The position numbers and the translations under genes were made by a program. From contig NZ_QTUC01000001.1 of the NCBI RefSeq assembly GCF_003386795.1, forward strand, positions 3,224,001-3,288,000: a DNA stretch of 64,000 nucleotides, given 5' to 3'. The notes beneath the pieces are model-generated. The model was not told where the DNA came from, did no database searches, and saw only the letters and a program-made list of their open reading frames with translations. Shown here in pieces: positions 52,771-61,439 of this stretch. This DNA comes from Thermasporomyces composti (GTDB lineage Bacteria > Actinomycetota > Actinomycetes > Propionibacteriales > Actinopolymorphaceae). Position 1 is the first letter of the stretch. The number at the start of each line of letters is the position of its first letter.

Positions 52771-53769
52771 GTGGCAACCGAGTCCATCGTGGTGCCGAGC
52801 GCGCCGGACCTGCATCGGGCGGCTGCCCGGCTCCGGGGCCACATTCGCCGAACCCCCACGTTCAGCCTCGCCGATGACGAGGTGGATGTGCCGTGGGCGG
52901 GTCGCGGGGTGCGCGTCGTGCTCAAGCTGGAGCTGACCCAGCACACGGGGTCGTTCAAGGCGCGCGGGGCCCTCAACACGCTGCTGGCTCGCCCGGTCCC
53001 CGAGGCTGGCGTCGTGGCCGCGTCCGGCGGTAACCACGGCGCGGCGGTGGCGTGGGCCGCCTCTCGTGTGGGCGTTCCCGCGCACGTCTTCGTGCCCGCC
53101 ACCTCGCCGTCGGTCAAGGTCGAGCGGATCGAGTCCTATGGCGCGAAGGTGGTGGTGGTCGACGGCTACTACCCGCAGGCTTTGGCGGCGAGCCGTGAGT
53201 GGGCGGCGCAGCGGGAGGTGCTGGAGATCCACGCGTACGACACTCCAGAGGTCGTGGCGGGCCAAGGCACGCTGGGCTTGGAGCTGGTCGAGCAGGTGCC
53301 GGAAGCCTCGGCCGTGCTGGTGTCGTGTGGCGGTGGTGGCCTGTACGCCGGTGTCGCGCTGGCGCTCGGGGACTCGTGCGCGGTCGTACCGGTCGAGCCC
53401 GAGCGTTGTCCGACCCTGCACCTGGCCGTGTCGGCCGGTCGTCCCGTGCGCGCGCAGGTGGGTGGCGTGGCGGCGGACAGTATGGGCGCCGCCGAGGCCG
53501 GTCGGATCGCCCACGCGGTGGCGACAAGTCGAGGCACCCAATCCGTCCTGGTGTCCGACGACGCGATCGTGGCCGCGCGGACGTTCTTGTGGGAACGGTG
53601 CCGAATCCTCGCCGAGCCCGGTGGCGCGACGGCGTTCGCTGCGCTGCTGAGTGGCGCGTTCGTCCCGGAGCCCAACACCACCGTGGTGGTCGTGGTGTCG
53701 GGTGGCAACACCACGGACCTGCCCGTCAGTCGCTCCGGTGAGCTGCTCAGTCCACCACACGCCGCGTGA
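52771..53769 (+). CDS. PLP-dependent threonine/serine dehydratase-like enzyme
   Basis: 332 residues of the fold-type II PLP family. The cofactor Lys63 is in TGSFKARGAL, SGGNHGAA (84-91) binds substrate carboxylate, and a Gly-rich phosphate loop is SCGGGGLYAG. EPGGAT near the C-terminus is usual in the family. It likely deaminates threonine or serine to the 2-oxo acid. There is no ACT regulatory domain, so it is the short catabolic type. GTG start with GGAG 6 nt upstream. Confidence 0.88.
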   Translation: MATESIVVPSAPDLHRAAARLRGHIRRTPTFSLADDEVDVPWAGRGVRVVLKLELTQHTGSFKARGALNTLLARPVPEAGVVAASGGNHGAAVAWAASRVGVPAHVFVPATSPSVKVERIESYGAKVVVVDGYYPQALAASREWAAQREVLEIHAYDTPEVVAGQGTLGLELVEQVPEASAVLVSCGGGGLYAGVALALGDSCAVVPVEPERCPTLHLAVSAGRPVRAQVGGVAADSMGAAEAGRIAHAVATSRGTQSVLVSDDAIVAARTFLWERCRILAEPGGATAFAALLSGAFVPEPNTTVVVVVSGGNTTDLPVSRSGELLSPPHAA

Positions 53770-53855
53770 CGGTCAGGTCGCTCGACGTGTCCTGCGGTGG
53801 TCGCGTCGAAGCGTCTGAGACGCGGATGCTCGGGCGCGACGATCGTCCAGGGACC

Positions 53856-54083
53856 TCACCGTGCGGTGGAGGTGTCGTCGGCGGTGGCGGCGCGCCACGC
53901 CCGGACCCCGAGAGCCGCGAGCACGACCGCGATCGCCAGGTTGACCACGATGAGGATCGCGTGGGCGACGTAGTAGCCGGTCGGCCGGCCGCTCGTGTTG
54001 GCCAGGTTGTAGGTGAAGTTGGCGTAGGTCGCGACGTTCCACACCGCGACCGCGAGCAGGAAGCCGGCGACCTTCCTCGTCAT
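53856..54083 (-). CDS. Small membrane protein, SCO4848-like
   Basis: 75 residues with two TM helices (KVAGFLLAVAVWNVATYANFTYN and YVAHAILIVVNLAIAVVLAALGVRAWR) joined by NLANTSGRPTGYY. This short two-helix pattern resembles the SCO4848 family of actinomycetes; function unknown. A GTG two codons upstream is an alternative start. Confidence 0.78.
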   Translation of the reverse strand: MTRKVAGFLLAVAVWNVATYANFTYNLANTSGRPTGYYVAHAILIVVNLAIAVVLAALGVRAWRAATADDTSTAR

Positions 54084-54245
54084 GCGCACGGGACCCAGTA
54101 TGCGAGCGCTCGCGAGCCCGGTTCCTGGGCCCCTGCGCGCAGCCGTGCGGTCCCAGCCGCTGGGCCCAGCCCTCGGTGCCGGGTCCGGCGAGAGCCGGCG
54201 CCCCGGCGCTGGACATCCGTCTCGTCCTCGCAGCGGAGGCAGCTG

Positions 54246-54705
54246 GTGTCCACACCCTTTCGTCGCGGCGACCTCGACCGCCTGGCCGATGCGCTCCACG
54301 ACGCGGTCGAGCAGGCCGTCACACCGGGCGGCGTCCTCGTGTGTCGCACCGTCGGCGTGACCCGCGACGCCGCCGAGCAGCACGGCGTTGTTCTCGACGC
54401 CGCACGACCTGGCTCGCCATGCCCAGCACCTGCTGGCCGTCCACGACCAGTCCGTGCTCGGTCGCTGGCTGCGCACCAGCCTGGCGCCCCATGCGACGAT
54501 CGGGCCGGCCTGGAACGCGGTCTGGCGTGGGTCCTCGCCGACGCGGGACGGGTCGCCTACCACCATGGCTGGACGGGACGAGCCTCTACCTCGCCCCCAT
54601 ACCGGGCGCTACGTCGTGATCTGCACCAACGCCGTGTACTACGGGCCGTGCCGCGGACGGCTCACGTCACTGCGCGCGGTGGCGCTGCGGAGCGTCTCCG
54701 CCTGA
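54246..54705 (+). pseudogene. Decayed serine hydrolase (beta-lactamase family)
   Basis: The remnant starts with GTG behind a good GGAGG: STPFRRGDLDRLADALHDAV and TPGGVLVCRTVG, typical for the N-terminus of small beta-lactamase-fold hydrolases. The central part, including the SxxK serine, is missing. The C-terminal part continues in other frames: FSTPHDLARHAQHLL in frame 1, then DAGRVAYHHGWTGRAS in frame 3, SLYLAPIPG in frame 2 and GRYVVICTNAVYYGPCRGRL back in frame 1. At least three frameshifts and one large deletion make it non-functional. The parts keep the order of the intact family. Confidence 0.75.
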
Positions 54706-54898
54706 CCGGCGTGACCAGCGGTCCGTGATCACGTCCTGGACGTCCGATGTCACGGTTGGTGGTGGTAGCACTTCGAACAGTGGTTGACTCGCTCCTCGTC
54801 GAGGGGCGGGTCGTACGCTGACCGCGTCCGTACCCGCCACGAACTGGTGACGCCCCATGCACTCCCACCAAGGCGCACAGTCACAAGAAGGCGATGCC

Positions 54899-56569
54899 AT
54901 GAACGACCGCGTCGAGCCGAGAGGGTCCGAGCGCGCCGCTCCGCGGGGGTCGGCTCAGGACGGGCCGACCCGAGCCGGACCCGACACGACCCCACGGCTC
55001 ACCGAGTCCGGTCTGCCGATCGAGCCGGTCTACGGGCCTGAGCACCTCGCGGGGTGGGATCCGGCGAGTCAGCTCGGGTCGCCCGGCAGCTTCCCTTACA
55101 CCCGTGGCGTCTATCCGACGATGTACGTCGGCAGACCGTGGACGATGCGCCAGTACGCCGGCTACGGGACGGCGGCGGAGTCCAACCAGCGGTTCCACCG
55201 GCTCATCGAGGCGGGCACGACCGGACTGTCGGTGGCGTTCGACCTGCCAACCCAAATGGGCTTCGACTCCGACGCTCCGCTCGCGCACGGCGAGGTCGGC
55301 AAGGTGGGGGTGGCGATCGACTCGATCGAGGACATGCGGCTCCTCTTCGACGGCATCCCGCTCGATCGGGTGTCGACGTCGATGACGATCAACGCGCCCG
55401 CCGCCGTCCTGCTCTTGCTCTACCAGCTCGTGGGCGAGGAGCAAGGCGTGCCCTCGGCGGCGCTCACCGGCACGATCCAGAACGACGTCCTCAAGGAGTA
55501 CATCGCCCGCGGCACCTTCATCTACCCGCCGCAAGCGTCGCTGCGCCTGGTTTCCGACATCTTCGCGTACTGCCGGCGAGAGCTGCCGCGGTTCAACACG
55601 ATCTCCATCTCCGGCTACCACATGGCGGAGGCGGGTGCCTCGCCGGTGCAGGAGGTCGCCTTCACCTTGGCGAACGGGATCGAGTACGTGCGCGCCGCAC
55701 TCGACGCAGGGCTCGACGTGGACGAGTTCGCGCCGAGGCTGTCGTTCTTCTTCGTCGCCCGGACGACCCTCCTGGAGGAGGTGGCGAAGTTCCGGGCGGC
55801 GCGCCGGCTGTGGGCGCGGGTGATGCGTGACGAGTTCGGCGCCAAGAACCCGAAGTCGATGATGCTGCGGTTCCACACCCAGACCGCCGGCGTCCAGCTC
55901 ACCGCCCAGCAGCCCGAGGTCAACCTCGTGCGAGTCGCCATCCAGGCGCTCGCCGCCGTCCTCGGCGGTACCCAGTCGCTGCACACGAACGCCTACGACG
56001 AAGCCCTCGCGTTGCCGTCGGAGAAGGCGGCCCGGCTCGCGCTGCGGACGCAACAGGTTCTGGCGTACGAGACTGACGTCACCAAGACCGTCGACCCGTT
56101 CGCCGGGTCGTACGCGGTCGAGACGTTGACCGACCAGATCGAGGCCGAGGCGTACAAGCTCATGGAGGTGATCCAGAGCCTGGGTGGCGCCGTGGCCGCG
56201 ATCGAGCGAGGGTTCCAGAAGTCCGCGATCGAACAGTCGGCGTACCGCATCGCGCAGGAGATCGACGACGGCGAACGCGTCGTCGTCGGTGTCAACAAGT
56301 TCCAGACACCGGACGAGGAGCCGTACCAACCGCTGCGGGTGGACCCCCGCATCGAGGAGGAGCAGCGCGCCCGGTTGGCCAAGCTCCGGGCCGACCGATC
56401 GTCCTCGGAAGTCGAGCGGCACCTCGCCGCGCTCCGCCGGGCCGCCGCCGGGTCGGACAACGTGCTGTATCCGATGAAGGAGGCTCTGGCCGCCCGGGCG
56501 ACGGTGGGGGAGGTGTGCGACGCCTTGCGTGACGTGTGGGGCGTCTACACGCCGCCGGACGCGTTCTGA
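54899..56569 (+). CDS. B12-dependent acyl-CoA mutase large subunit, methylmalonyl-CoA-mutase type
   Basis: 556 residues: the substrate-binding TIM barrel of the methylmalonyl-CoA mutase family without the C-terminal B12 domain. Landmarks are [55 protein letters not shown] and [18 protein letters not shown]. Tyr72 and Arg204 align with the Tyr and Arg that bind the free carboxylate in methylmalonyl-CoA mutase, where isobutyryl- and hydroxyisobutyryl-CoA mutases have other residues. The small subunit is probably the B12-binding protein 25 kb upstream. AAGAAGG lies 7-8 nt before the ATG; an earlier ATG at 54857 has no such site. Confidence 0.88.
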   Translation: MNDRVEPRGSERAAPRGSAQDGPTRAGPDTTPRLTESGLPIEPVYGPEHLAGWDPASQLGSPGSFPYTRGVYPTMYVGRPWTMRQYAGYGTAAESNQRFHRLIEAGTTGLSVAFDLPTQMGFDSDAPLAHGEVGKVGVAIDSIEDMRLLFDGIPLDRVSTSMTINAPAAVLLLLYQLVGEEQGVPSAALTGTIQNDVLKEYIARGTFIYPPQASLRLVSDIFAYCRRELPRFNTISISGYHMAEAGASPVQEVAFTLANGIEYVRAALDAGLDVDEFAPRLSFFFVARTTLLEEVAKFRAARRLWARVMRDEFGAKNPKSMMLRFHTQTAGVQLTAQQPEVNLVRVAIQALAAVLGGTQSLHTNAYDEALALPSEKAARLALRTQQVLAYETDVTKTVDPFAGSYAVETLTDQIEAEAYKLMEVIQSLGGAVAAIERGFQKSAIEQSAYRIAQEIDDGERVVVGVNKFQTPDEEPYQPLRVDPRIEEEQRARLAKLRADRSSSEVERHLAALRRAAAGSDNVLYPMKEALAARATVGEVCDALRDVWGVYTPPDAF

Positions 56570-56985
56570 CACTCCGCGGGCGCGGGCCGGTGGGGCGAGC
56601 GTGCGGCACCCGTCGCCGGTTCGGTCCGATGCGCGTGACCCCCGGGTCGGCCGGGTAGGTCGGACAGTGTCGGGCCCGGAGCGGCGTCGGCTCCAGGGCG
56701 GGGCGACGCCGGGCGCGGCCCGGACCGGAACGCGGGATTGGCCCGAGAGAGCCCGAGCGAGTCCGAACGACTCACGCCTGGGTCAGTCCGCTCCTTTTCG
56801 TGCTCTCGGGGCAGGGACGGGGCGCGAGCCGGCGCCCGATCGTGGCGCGACTGCGGCTGAGGACGCCCGAAAGGGGATGAGATGTGAGTGGTGGAAGGGT
56901 GCGGGGCGGACACGAACCGGCGACCACGGAGCGTACAAGGAGGGGTGTCGTCGGTCACGAAAGTGGCAGGGTGGACAATCGAACG
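56570..56985. other. Gene-free region with a tRNA-like remnant
   Basis: 416 bp between the mutase and the M20 gene. The left part has low-complexity GC sequence. The right part holds a stretch resembling the 3' half of a tRNA on the minus strand (56897-56942). AAGGAGG at 56937-56943 has no in-frame start behind it. Confidence 0.5.
56897..56942 (-). pseudogene. Possible tRNA 3'-half remnant
   Basis: On the minus strand the order is CTCCTTGTACGCTCC (anticodon-arm-like), GGTCGCCGGTTCG (variable loop and T-arm start) and CGCCCCGCACCC. The T-loop TTCGTGT lacks the usual A58, one T-stem pair is broken, and no 5' half or matching acceptor strand is found. It is not a working tRNA. Confidence 0.35.
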
Positions 56986-58209
56986 GTGCCACTCGACCCT
57001 GAGATCGTCGCCGAGGTCGATCGGCTCACCAAGACGTGGATCGATGAGCTGGTCGCCTTCCGGCGGGACCTGCACATGCACCCCGAGCCTGGTCGGGAGG
57101 AAGTCCGCACGACCAGCCTGGTAGCGGAACGGCTGGAAGCCGCCGGCCTGCGGCCCACCCTCCTGCCCGTCGGCACCGGTCTCCTCGCCGATATCGGCGA
57201 GCCGGCGCCCTTCACCGGCCGAATCGCGCTGCGGGCCGACCTGGACGCCCTTCGGGTGGCCGACGAGAAGACCGTGCCGTACCGCTCGCGGCGGCCGGGG
57301 GTGTGCCACGCCTGCGGACACGACGTCCACACCACCGTCGTGCTGGGCGCTGGCCTCGTCCTCGCCGAGCTGGCCTCCCGAGGGATGCTCACCCACGCCG
57401 TTCGTCTGATCTTCCAGCCGGCGGAGGAGCTGATCCCGGGAGGCGCGCTCGACGTGATGGCGGCCGGCGGACTCGACGGCGTCGACCAGATCTTCGCCCT
57501 GCACTGCGACCCACGCCTGGCCGTGGGCAACATCGGGCTGCGCCCGGGACCGCTCACCGCCGCCTGTGACCGTCTCCAGGTCCGGCTCACCGGTCCGGGT
57601 GGCCACACCGCGCGCCCGCACCTGACCGCCGACCTGGTGCACGCGCTGGCCACGCTGGTCAGCCATCTGCCCACGGCGCTGTCGCGCCGGGTCGATCCGC
57701 GTGCGGGCCTGTCCGTGGTGTGGGGGCGCGTCCAGGCCGGGGCGGCCGCGAACGCCATTCCGATGGACGGCGAGGCCGAGGGCACCTTGCGCTGCCTCGA
57801 CCCACGCGTGTGGGAGCGGTCCGCAGAGCTCGTGCCCGCGCTCGCCCGAGAGATCGTCGCCCCCTATGGCGTCACCGCGCAGGTCGAGGTGCACCGTGGT
57901 GTCCCACCGGTTGTCAACGACGCCTTGGCGATCACCACGCTGCGCGAGGCGGTGGAGGCAACCCTCGGCCGGAGCGCTGTCGCGCCGACCGACCAGAGCC
58001 TCGGTGGTGAGGACTTCGCGTGGTACCTCACCAAGGTGCGCGGCGCCATGGCGCGGCTCGGGGTGCACACGCCGGGCAGCGAGACGATGTACGACCTGCA
58101 CCAGGGCACGTTCGACGTCGACGAGAACGCCATCGCGGTGGGCGTTCGTGTGCTCACCGCCACCGCGCTGCTGGCCGGCGGTCACGACGGCCGGCGGTTC
58201 ACCGAGTAG
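56986..58209 (+). CDS. M20-family amidohydrolase / peptidase
   Basis: 407 residues. Metal-binding residues of the M20D amidohydrolases are present: Cys107-His108 and His112-Asp113 in CHACGHDVH, Glu147-Glu148 in QPAEE, and a late His in YDLHQG. GPGGHTARPH marks the dimerisation domain. Family enzymes hydrolyse N-acyl amino acids or related amides; the substrate is not identified. GTG 56986 is chosen where homology begins; GTG 56971 and the longer frame at 56884 are alternatives, and none has a good ribosome binding site. Confidence 0.85.
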   Translation: MPLDPEIVAEVDRLTKTWIDELVAFRRDLHMHPEPGREEVRTTSLVAERLEAAGLRPTLLPVGTGLLADIGEPAPFTGRIALRADLDALRVADEKTVPYRSRRPGVCHACGHDVHTTVVLGAGLVLAELASRGMLTHAVRLIFQPAEELIPGGALDVMAAGGLDGVDQIFALHCDPRLAVGNIGLRPGPLTAACDRLQVRLTGPGGHTARPHLTADLVHALATLVSHLPTALSRRVDPRAGLSVVWGRVQAGAAANAIPMDGEAEGTLRCLDPRVWERSAELVPALAREIVAPYGVTAQVEVHRGVPPVVNDALAITTLREAVEATLGRSAVAPTDQSLGGEDFAWYLTKVRGAMARLGVHTPGSETMYDLHQGTFDVDENAIAVGVRVLTATALLAGGHDGRRFTE

Positions 58210-58250
58210 GCGGCCACGACGAGCGGTCACCGAGCCGACCGTCCGTTGGC

Positions 58251-58385
58251 GGTACTGAACCGATCGGTACTAGACCGATTGGGACTGAACCGATTGGCAC
58301 TGAGCCGATTGGCACTGAGCCGATTGGCACTGAGCCGATTGGCACTGAACCGATAGCCACCGGATCGATCAGCACCGGATCGGCG
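58251..58385 (+). repeat. 15-bp tandem repeat array, 9 units
   Basis: Nine consecutive 15-bp units with consensus GGCACTGAGCCGATT. The middle three (58296-58340) are identical, and the two ends decay (GGTACTGAACCGATC first, AGCACCGGATCGGCG last). The array begins 41 bp after the M20 stop. It is AT-richer than its surroundings. Confidence 0.95.
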
Positions 58386-58601
58386 CTCCACGGTGCGCTG
58401 TCCGTTCGTCCGTCGAAGCCCGTCGAGCGCGTATCGTGATCACGTGACGACGCACAGCAGCGGGGCTGGTCAAGGCAGCGTGGCCGATGGCGGCCGAAGC
58501 TCGTGTCCCGGCCGCTCTCGCTTCCGATGTGGCCGCGTTACGAATCCGTGTCAGTGCGAAGAAGTGTCGCCTGAGGTCTTCCCTTCGCCAAGGAGCGCCC
58601 T

Positions 58602-58633
58602 ATAGTCACCCCTGCGCATAGTCACCCCTGCGC
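58602..58633 (+). repeat. Perfect 16-bp duplication at the BMP promoter
   Basis: ATAGTCACCCCTGCGC occurs twice in direct tandem. With the preceding base it presents TATAGT (58601-58606) and CATAGT (58617-58622), two -10-like hexamers 16 bp apart, about 100 and 85 bp upstream of the binding-protein gene. Confidence 0.9.
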
Positions 58634-58706
58634 ATGCGTCCGCGGGGGCGAGGTCATGGCGTGCGCGACGACCGACACGTGACGTGTCACGCCGAGAGGA
58701 GCTGCC

Positions 58707-59837
58707 TTGTCGAAGCTGTTGCGGACCCTGGCGATCGGGAGTGCGCTGGCGCTGGCTCTCACCGCGTGCGGAAGTAGGCCTGTGGACGAGTCGCCCGGGT
58801 CCGGTGGCGGCGGGAGTGCCGAAACCGCGGAGGCGAAGGACTTCCGAGCCTGCATGGTCTCCGACTCCGGCGGCTTCGACGACAAGAGCTTCAACCAGAC
58901 CTCCTACAAGGGCCTCCAAGACGCCAAGGCCAAGTTGGGCATCGAGGAGTCCACGGTCGAGTCGAAGTCCGACAACGACTACCCGAAGAACGTCGACGGC
59001 ATGGTCAGCGCCGGGTGCGACGTCATCATCACCGTCGGCTTCAAGCTCGGGAACCAGACGGCGATCAGCGCCGCGAAGAACCCCGACGTCAAGTTCGGCA
59101 TCGTCGACTTCGACATCGGCACCGTCGACCTGGAGGAAGTCGGTCTCGACGAGGTGCCCGGCAACGTCAAGTCGCTGCTGTTCGACACCGCCCAGCCGAG
59201 CTTCCTCGCCGGCTACCTGGCCGCGGGCATGAGCAAGACCGGCAAGGTCGGCACGTTCGGCGGCCTGCCGATCCCGACCGTCACCATCTTCATGGACGGC
59301 TTCTGGGAAGGCGTCCAGTACTACAACGAGCGCAAGGGAACCTCGGTCCAGGTGCTCGGCTGGGACGAGACGACGCAGAAGGGCCTGTTCACCAACAGCT
59401 TCGAGAACAAGGCGCAGGGTAGGAACACCGCGAACAACCTGATCAGCCAGGGCGCGGACGTCATCTTCCCGGTGGCCGGTCCCGCGGGTCTCGGCGGTCT
59501 GGAGGCGGCCCGCGCCTCGCGTGGCAAGGTCGCGGCGATCTGGGTCGACACCGATGGGTGCGTGAGCGCGCAGGAGTACTGCGACGTCCTCCTCACGAGC
59601 GTCACCAAGGGCATGGATGTCGCGGTCGAGGAGGTCATCACCTCCGTCTACGAGGAGCGCTTCGACAACACTCCCTACGTGGGAACGCTCGCGAACGACG
59701 GAACCGGACTGGCGCCCTACCACGAGTTCGAGGACAAGATCCCCGACGAGCTCAAGCAGGAGGTCGAGCAGCTGCGCCAGGACATCATCGACGGCAAGGT
59801 CACCGTCAAGTCGACCGCGGTACCGAAGGCTCGGTGA
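58707..59837 (+). CDS. BMP-family substrate-binding lipoprotein (nucleoside ABC transporter)
   Basis: 376 residues. The signal peptide ends in LTAC with lipidated Cys21, followed by a Gly/Ser linker. The Med/BMP domain follows: MVSDSGGFDDKSFNQTSYKGL, GKVGTFGGLPIPTVTIFMDGF and FPVAGPAGLGG. Such proteins bind purine nucleosides. TTG start with AGAGGAG 7 nt upstream. The order binding protein - ATPase - two permeases is the standard nucleoside-transporter operon. Confidence 0.93.
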   Translation: MSKLLRTLAIGSALALALTACGSRPVDESPGSGGGGSAETAEAKDFRACMVSDSGGFDDKSFNQTSYKGLQDAKAKLGIEESTVESKSDNDYPKNVDGMVSAGCDVIITVGFKLGNQTAISAAKNPDVKFGIVDFDIGTVDLEEVGLDEVPGNVKSLLFDTAQPSFLAGYLAAGMSKTGKVGTFGGLPIPTVTIFMDGFWEGVQYYNERKGTSVQVLGWDETTQKGLFTNSFENKAQGRNTANNLISQGADVIFPVAGPAGLGGLEAARASRGKVAAIWVDTDGCVSAQEYCDVLLTSVTKGMDVAVEEVITSVYEERFDNTPYVGTLANDGTGLAPYHEFEDKIPDELKQEVEQLRQDIIDGKVTVKSTAVPKAR

Positions 59838-59891
59838 TGTCCGGACGGCACGCTGGCGCACGGCGACACCTGTCGCGGTGAGGCGGTTCCC

Positions 59892-61439
59892 ATGAGGTTG
59901 GAACTGCGCGGGCTCACCAAGCGGTTCGGACCGCTCGTTGCCAACGACCACATCGATCTCACCATCGAACCCGGCGAGATCCACTGCCTGCTGGGGGAGA
60001 ACGGGGCCGGCAAGAGCACGTTGATGAACATGCTCTACGGCCTGGTCCGTCCGGACGAGGGTGAGATCGTCATCGACGGCAACCCGCGAACCTGCTCCTC
60101 ACCACGCGAGGCGATCGAGGCCGGCATCGGCATGGTGCACCAGCACTTCATGTTGGTGCCCGGCTTCACCGTCGCCGAGAACGTCATGCTCGGCCGTGAG
60201 ACCACGCGGGGCCTTGGCCGCCTGGACTATGCCGCCGCGCGCGCCCGGGTCCGCGACTTGTCCGAGCGTTACGGCCTGGACGTCGACCCCGACGCGAAGG
60301 TGGACGACCTGTCGGTCGGCGTGCAACAGCGGGTCGAGATCCTCAAGGCGCTGGCGAACGAGACTCGGGTGCTCATCCTCGACGAGCCGACCGCCGTGCT
60401 CACTCCCCATGAGATCGACGAGCTCATGGAGGTGATGCGGGCGCTGCGCGACGCCGGCACCTCCGTCGTCTTCATCACCCACAAGCTGCAGGAGGTACGG
60501 GCGGTCGCGGACCGGATCACGGTCATCCGACGTGGCCGCGTCGTGGCGACGGTTGAGCCGACGGTCTCCGAGGCTGAGCTCGCCGAGCTGATGGTCGGAC
60601 GGCCGGTGCAGCTTCGCCTGGAGAAGACTCCGGCGACGCCGGGCGAGCCGGTGCTCAGCGTCGAGAACCTTCGGGTCGTCGACGCGCAGGGGGTCGTCGC
60701 CGTCGATGACGTGTCCTTCGAGGTACGCGCCGGCGAGGTGCTCGGTGTCGCCGGTGTCCAGGGCAACGGGCAGACCGAGCTGGTGCGCGCTTTGGTCGGC
60801 CTCGCCGACGTGGCTGGCGGATCGATCCGCCTCCGCGGCCGCGACCTCGTCGGAACGAGTCCACGGGAGCGCCTCGACGCCGGCATCGGTCACATCCCTG
60901 AGGATCGGTCCCACGACGGTTTCGTCGGGTCGTTCTCGGTCGCCGAGAACCTCGTCCTCGACCTGGTGCACCGGCCACCGTTCGCCCGGCGTGGCACGGT
61001 CTCTCGCGCGGCCGTGCGCGCGAACGCCGAGCGGCGGGTCGAGGAGTTCGACGTCCGGACCCAGTCGGTGGACACTCCGGTGGCCGCGCTCTCGGGAGGC
61101 AACCAACAGAAGGTCGTGCTGGCCCGAGAGCTGAGCCGCCCTCTCGAGCTGCTCATCGCGGCGCAGCCGACGCGTGGCCTCGACGTCGGGTCGATCGAGT
61201 TCGTCCACCGCCGAATCCTGGCCGAGCGTGACCGTGGCACGGCGGTCCTCATCGTCTCGACCGCGTTGGAGGAGATCACCGCGTTGGCCGACCGGATCGC
61301 GGTCATGTACCGGGGTCGGATCGTCGGCATCGTCGATCCGGACACCCCGTGGGACCAGCTGGGCCTGATGATGGCCGGCGTCCCGCCGGCGGACGCGGCC
61401 GGATCATCGGCCGCGGATTCCACGGAGGTCGCGTCATGA
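59892..61439 (+). CDS. Nucleoside ABC transporter ATP-binding protein (tandem ABC domains)
   Basis: 515 residues with two ABC domains, as in RbsA/YufO. Domain one: GENGAGKST (35-43), LSVGVQQRVEILKAL signature and VLILDEPTAVLTPHEI. Domain two: degenerate Walker A GVQGNGQTELVRAL, ALSGGNQQKVVLAREL signature and LIAAQPTRGLDVGSIEFV, in which Glu of the usual Walker B is Ala-Gln-Pro. The ATG follows GTGAGG. Its stop overlaps the first permease start by 4 bp (ATGA). Confidence 0.94.
   Translation: MRLELRGLTKRFGPLVANDHIDLTIEPGEIHCLLGENGAGKSTLMNMLYGLVRPDEGEIVIDGNPRTCSSPREAIEAGIGMVHQHFMLVPGFTVAENVMLGRETTRGLGRLDYAAARARVRDLSERYGLDVDPDAKVDDLSVGVQQRVEILKALANETRVLILDEPTAVLTPHEIDELMEVMRALRDAGTSVVFITHKLQEVRAVADRITVIRRGRVVATVEPTVSEAELAELMVGRPVQLRLEKTPATPGEPVLSVENLRVVDAQGVVAVDDVSFEVRAGEVLGVAGVQGNGQTELVRALVGLADVAGGSIRLRGRDLVGTSPRERLDAGIGHIPEDRSHDGFVGSFSVAENLVLDLVHRPPFARRGTVSRAAVRANAERRVEEFDVRTQSVDTPVAALSGGNQQKVVLARELSRPLELLIAAQPTRGLDVGSIEFVHRRILAERDRGTAVLIVSTALEEITALADRIAVMYRGRIVGIVDPDTPWDQLGLMMAGVPPADAAGSSAADSTEVAS

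Larger units (their letters stand above)
58210..58706. promoter_or_regulatory. Long gene-free region before the nucleoside transporter operon
   Basis: 497 bp, the longest gap in the window. In order it contains the 15-bp array (58251-58385), overlapping palindromes CGTGATCACG (58435-58444) and TCACGTGA (58440-58447), a lower-GC stretch, a 16-bp duplication with -10-like hexamers (58602-58633), and AGAGGAG before the TTG start. I see no gene; the short frames through the array are repeat artefacts. Confidence 0.6.

Noticed and set aside
56897-56942. Functional tRNA gene
   Set aside because: No acceptor strand pairing, no D-arm, a broken T-stem pair and a missing A58. Kept only as a possible remnant.
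56545-58230. A 561-codon minus-strand frame opposite the M20 gene
   Set aside because: Composition typical of an antisense shadow (His/Asp/Gly/Arg-rich), while the plus strand encodes a complete M20 enzyme.
58020-58439. ORF encoding Ile-Gly-Thr-Glu-Pro repeats
   Set aside because: It only exists because the 15-bp array is a codon multiple. Most of it is antiphase to the M20 gene and it has no ribosome binding site.
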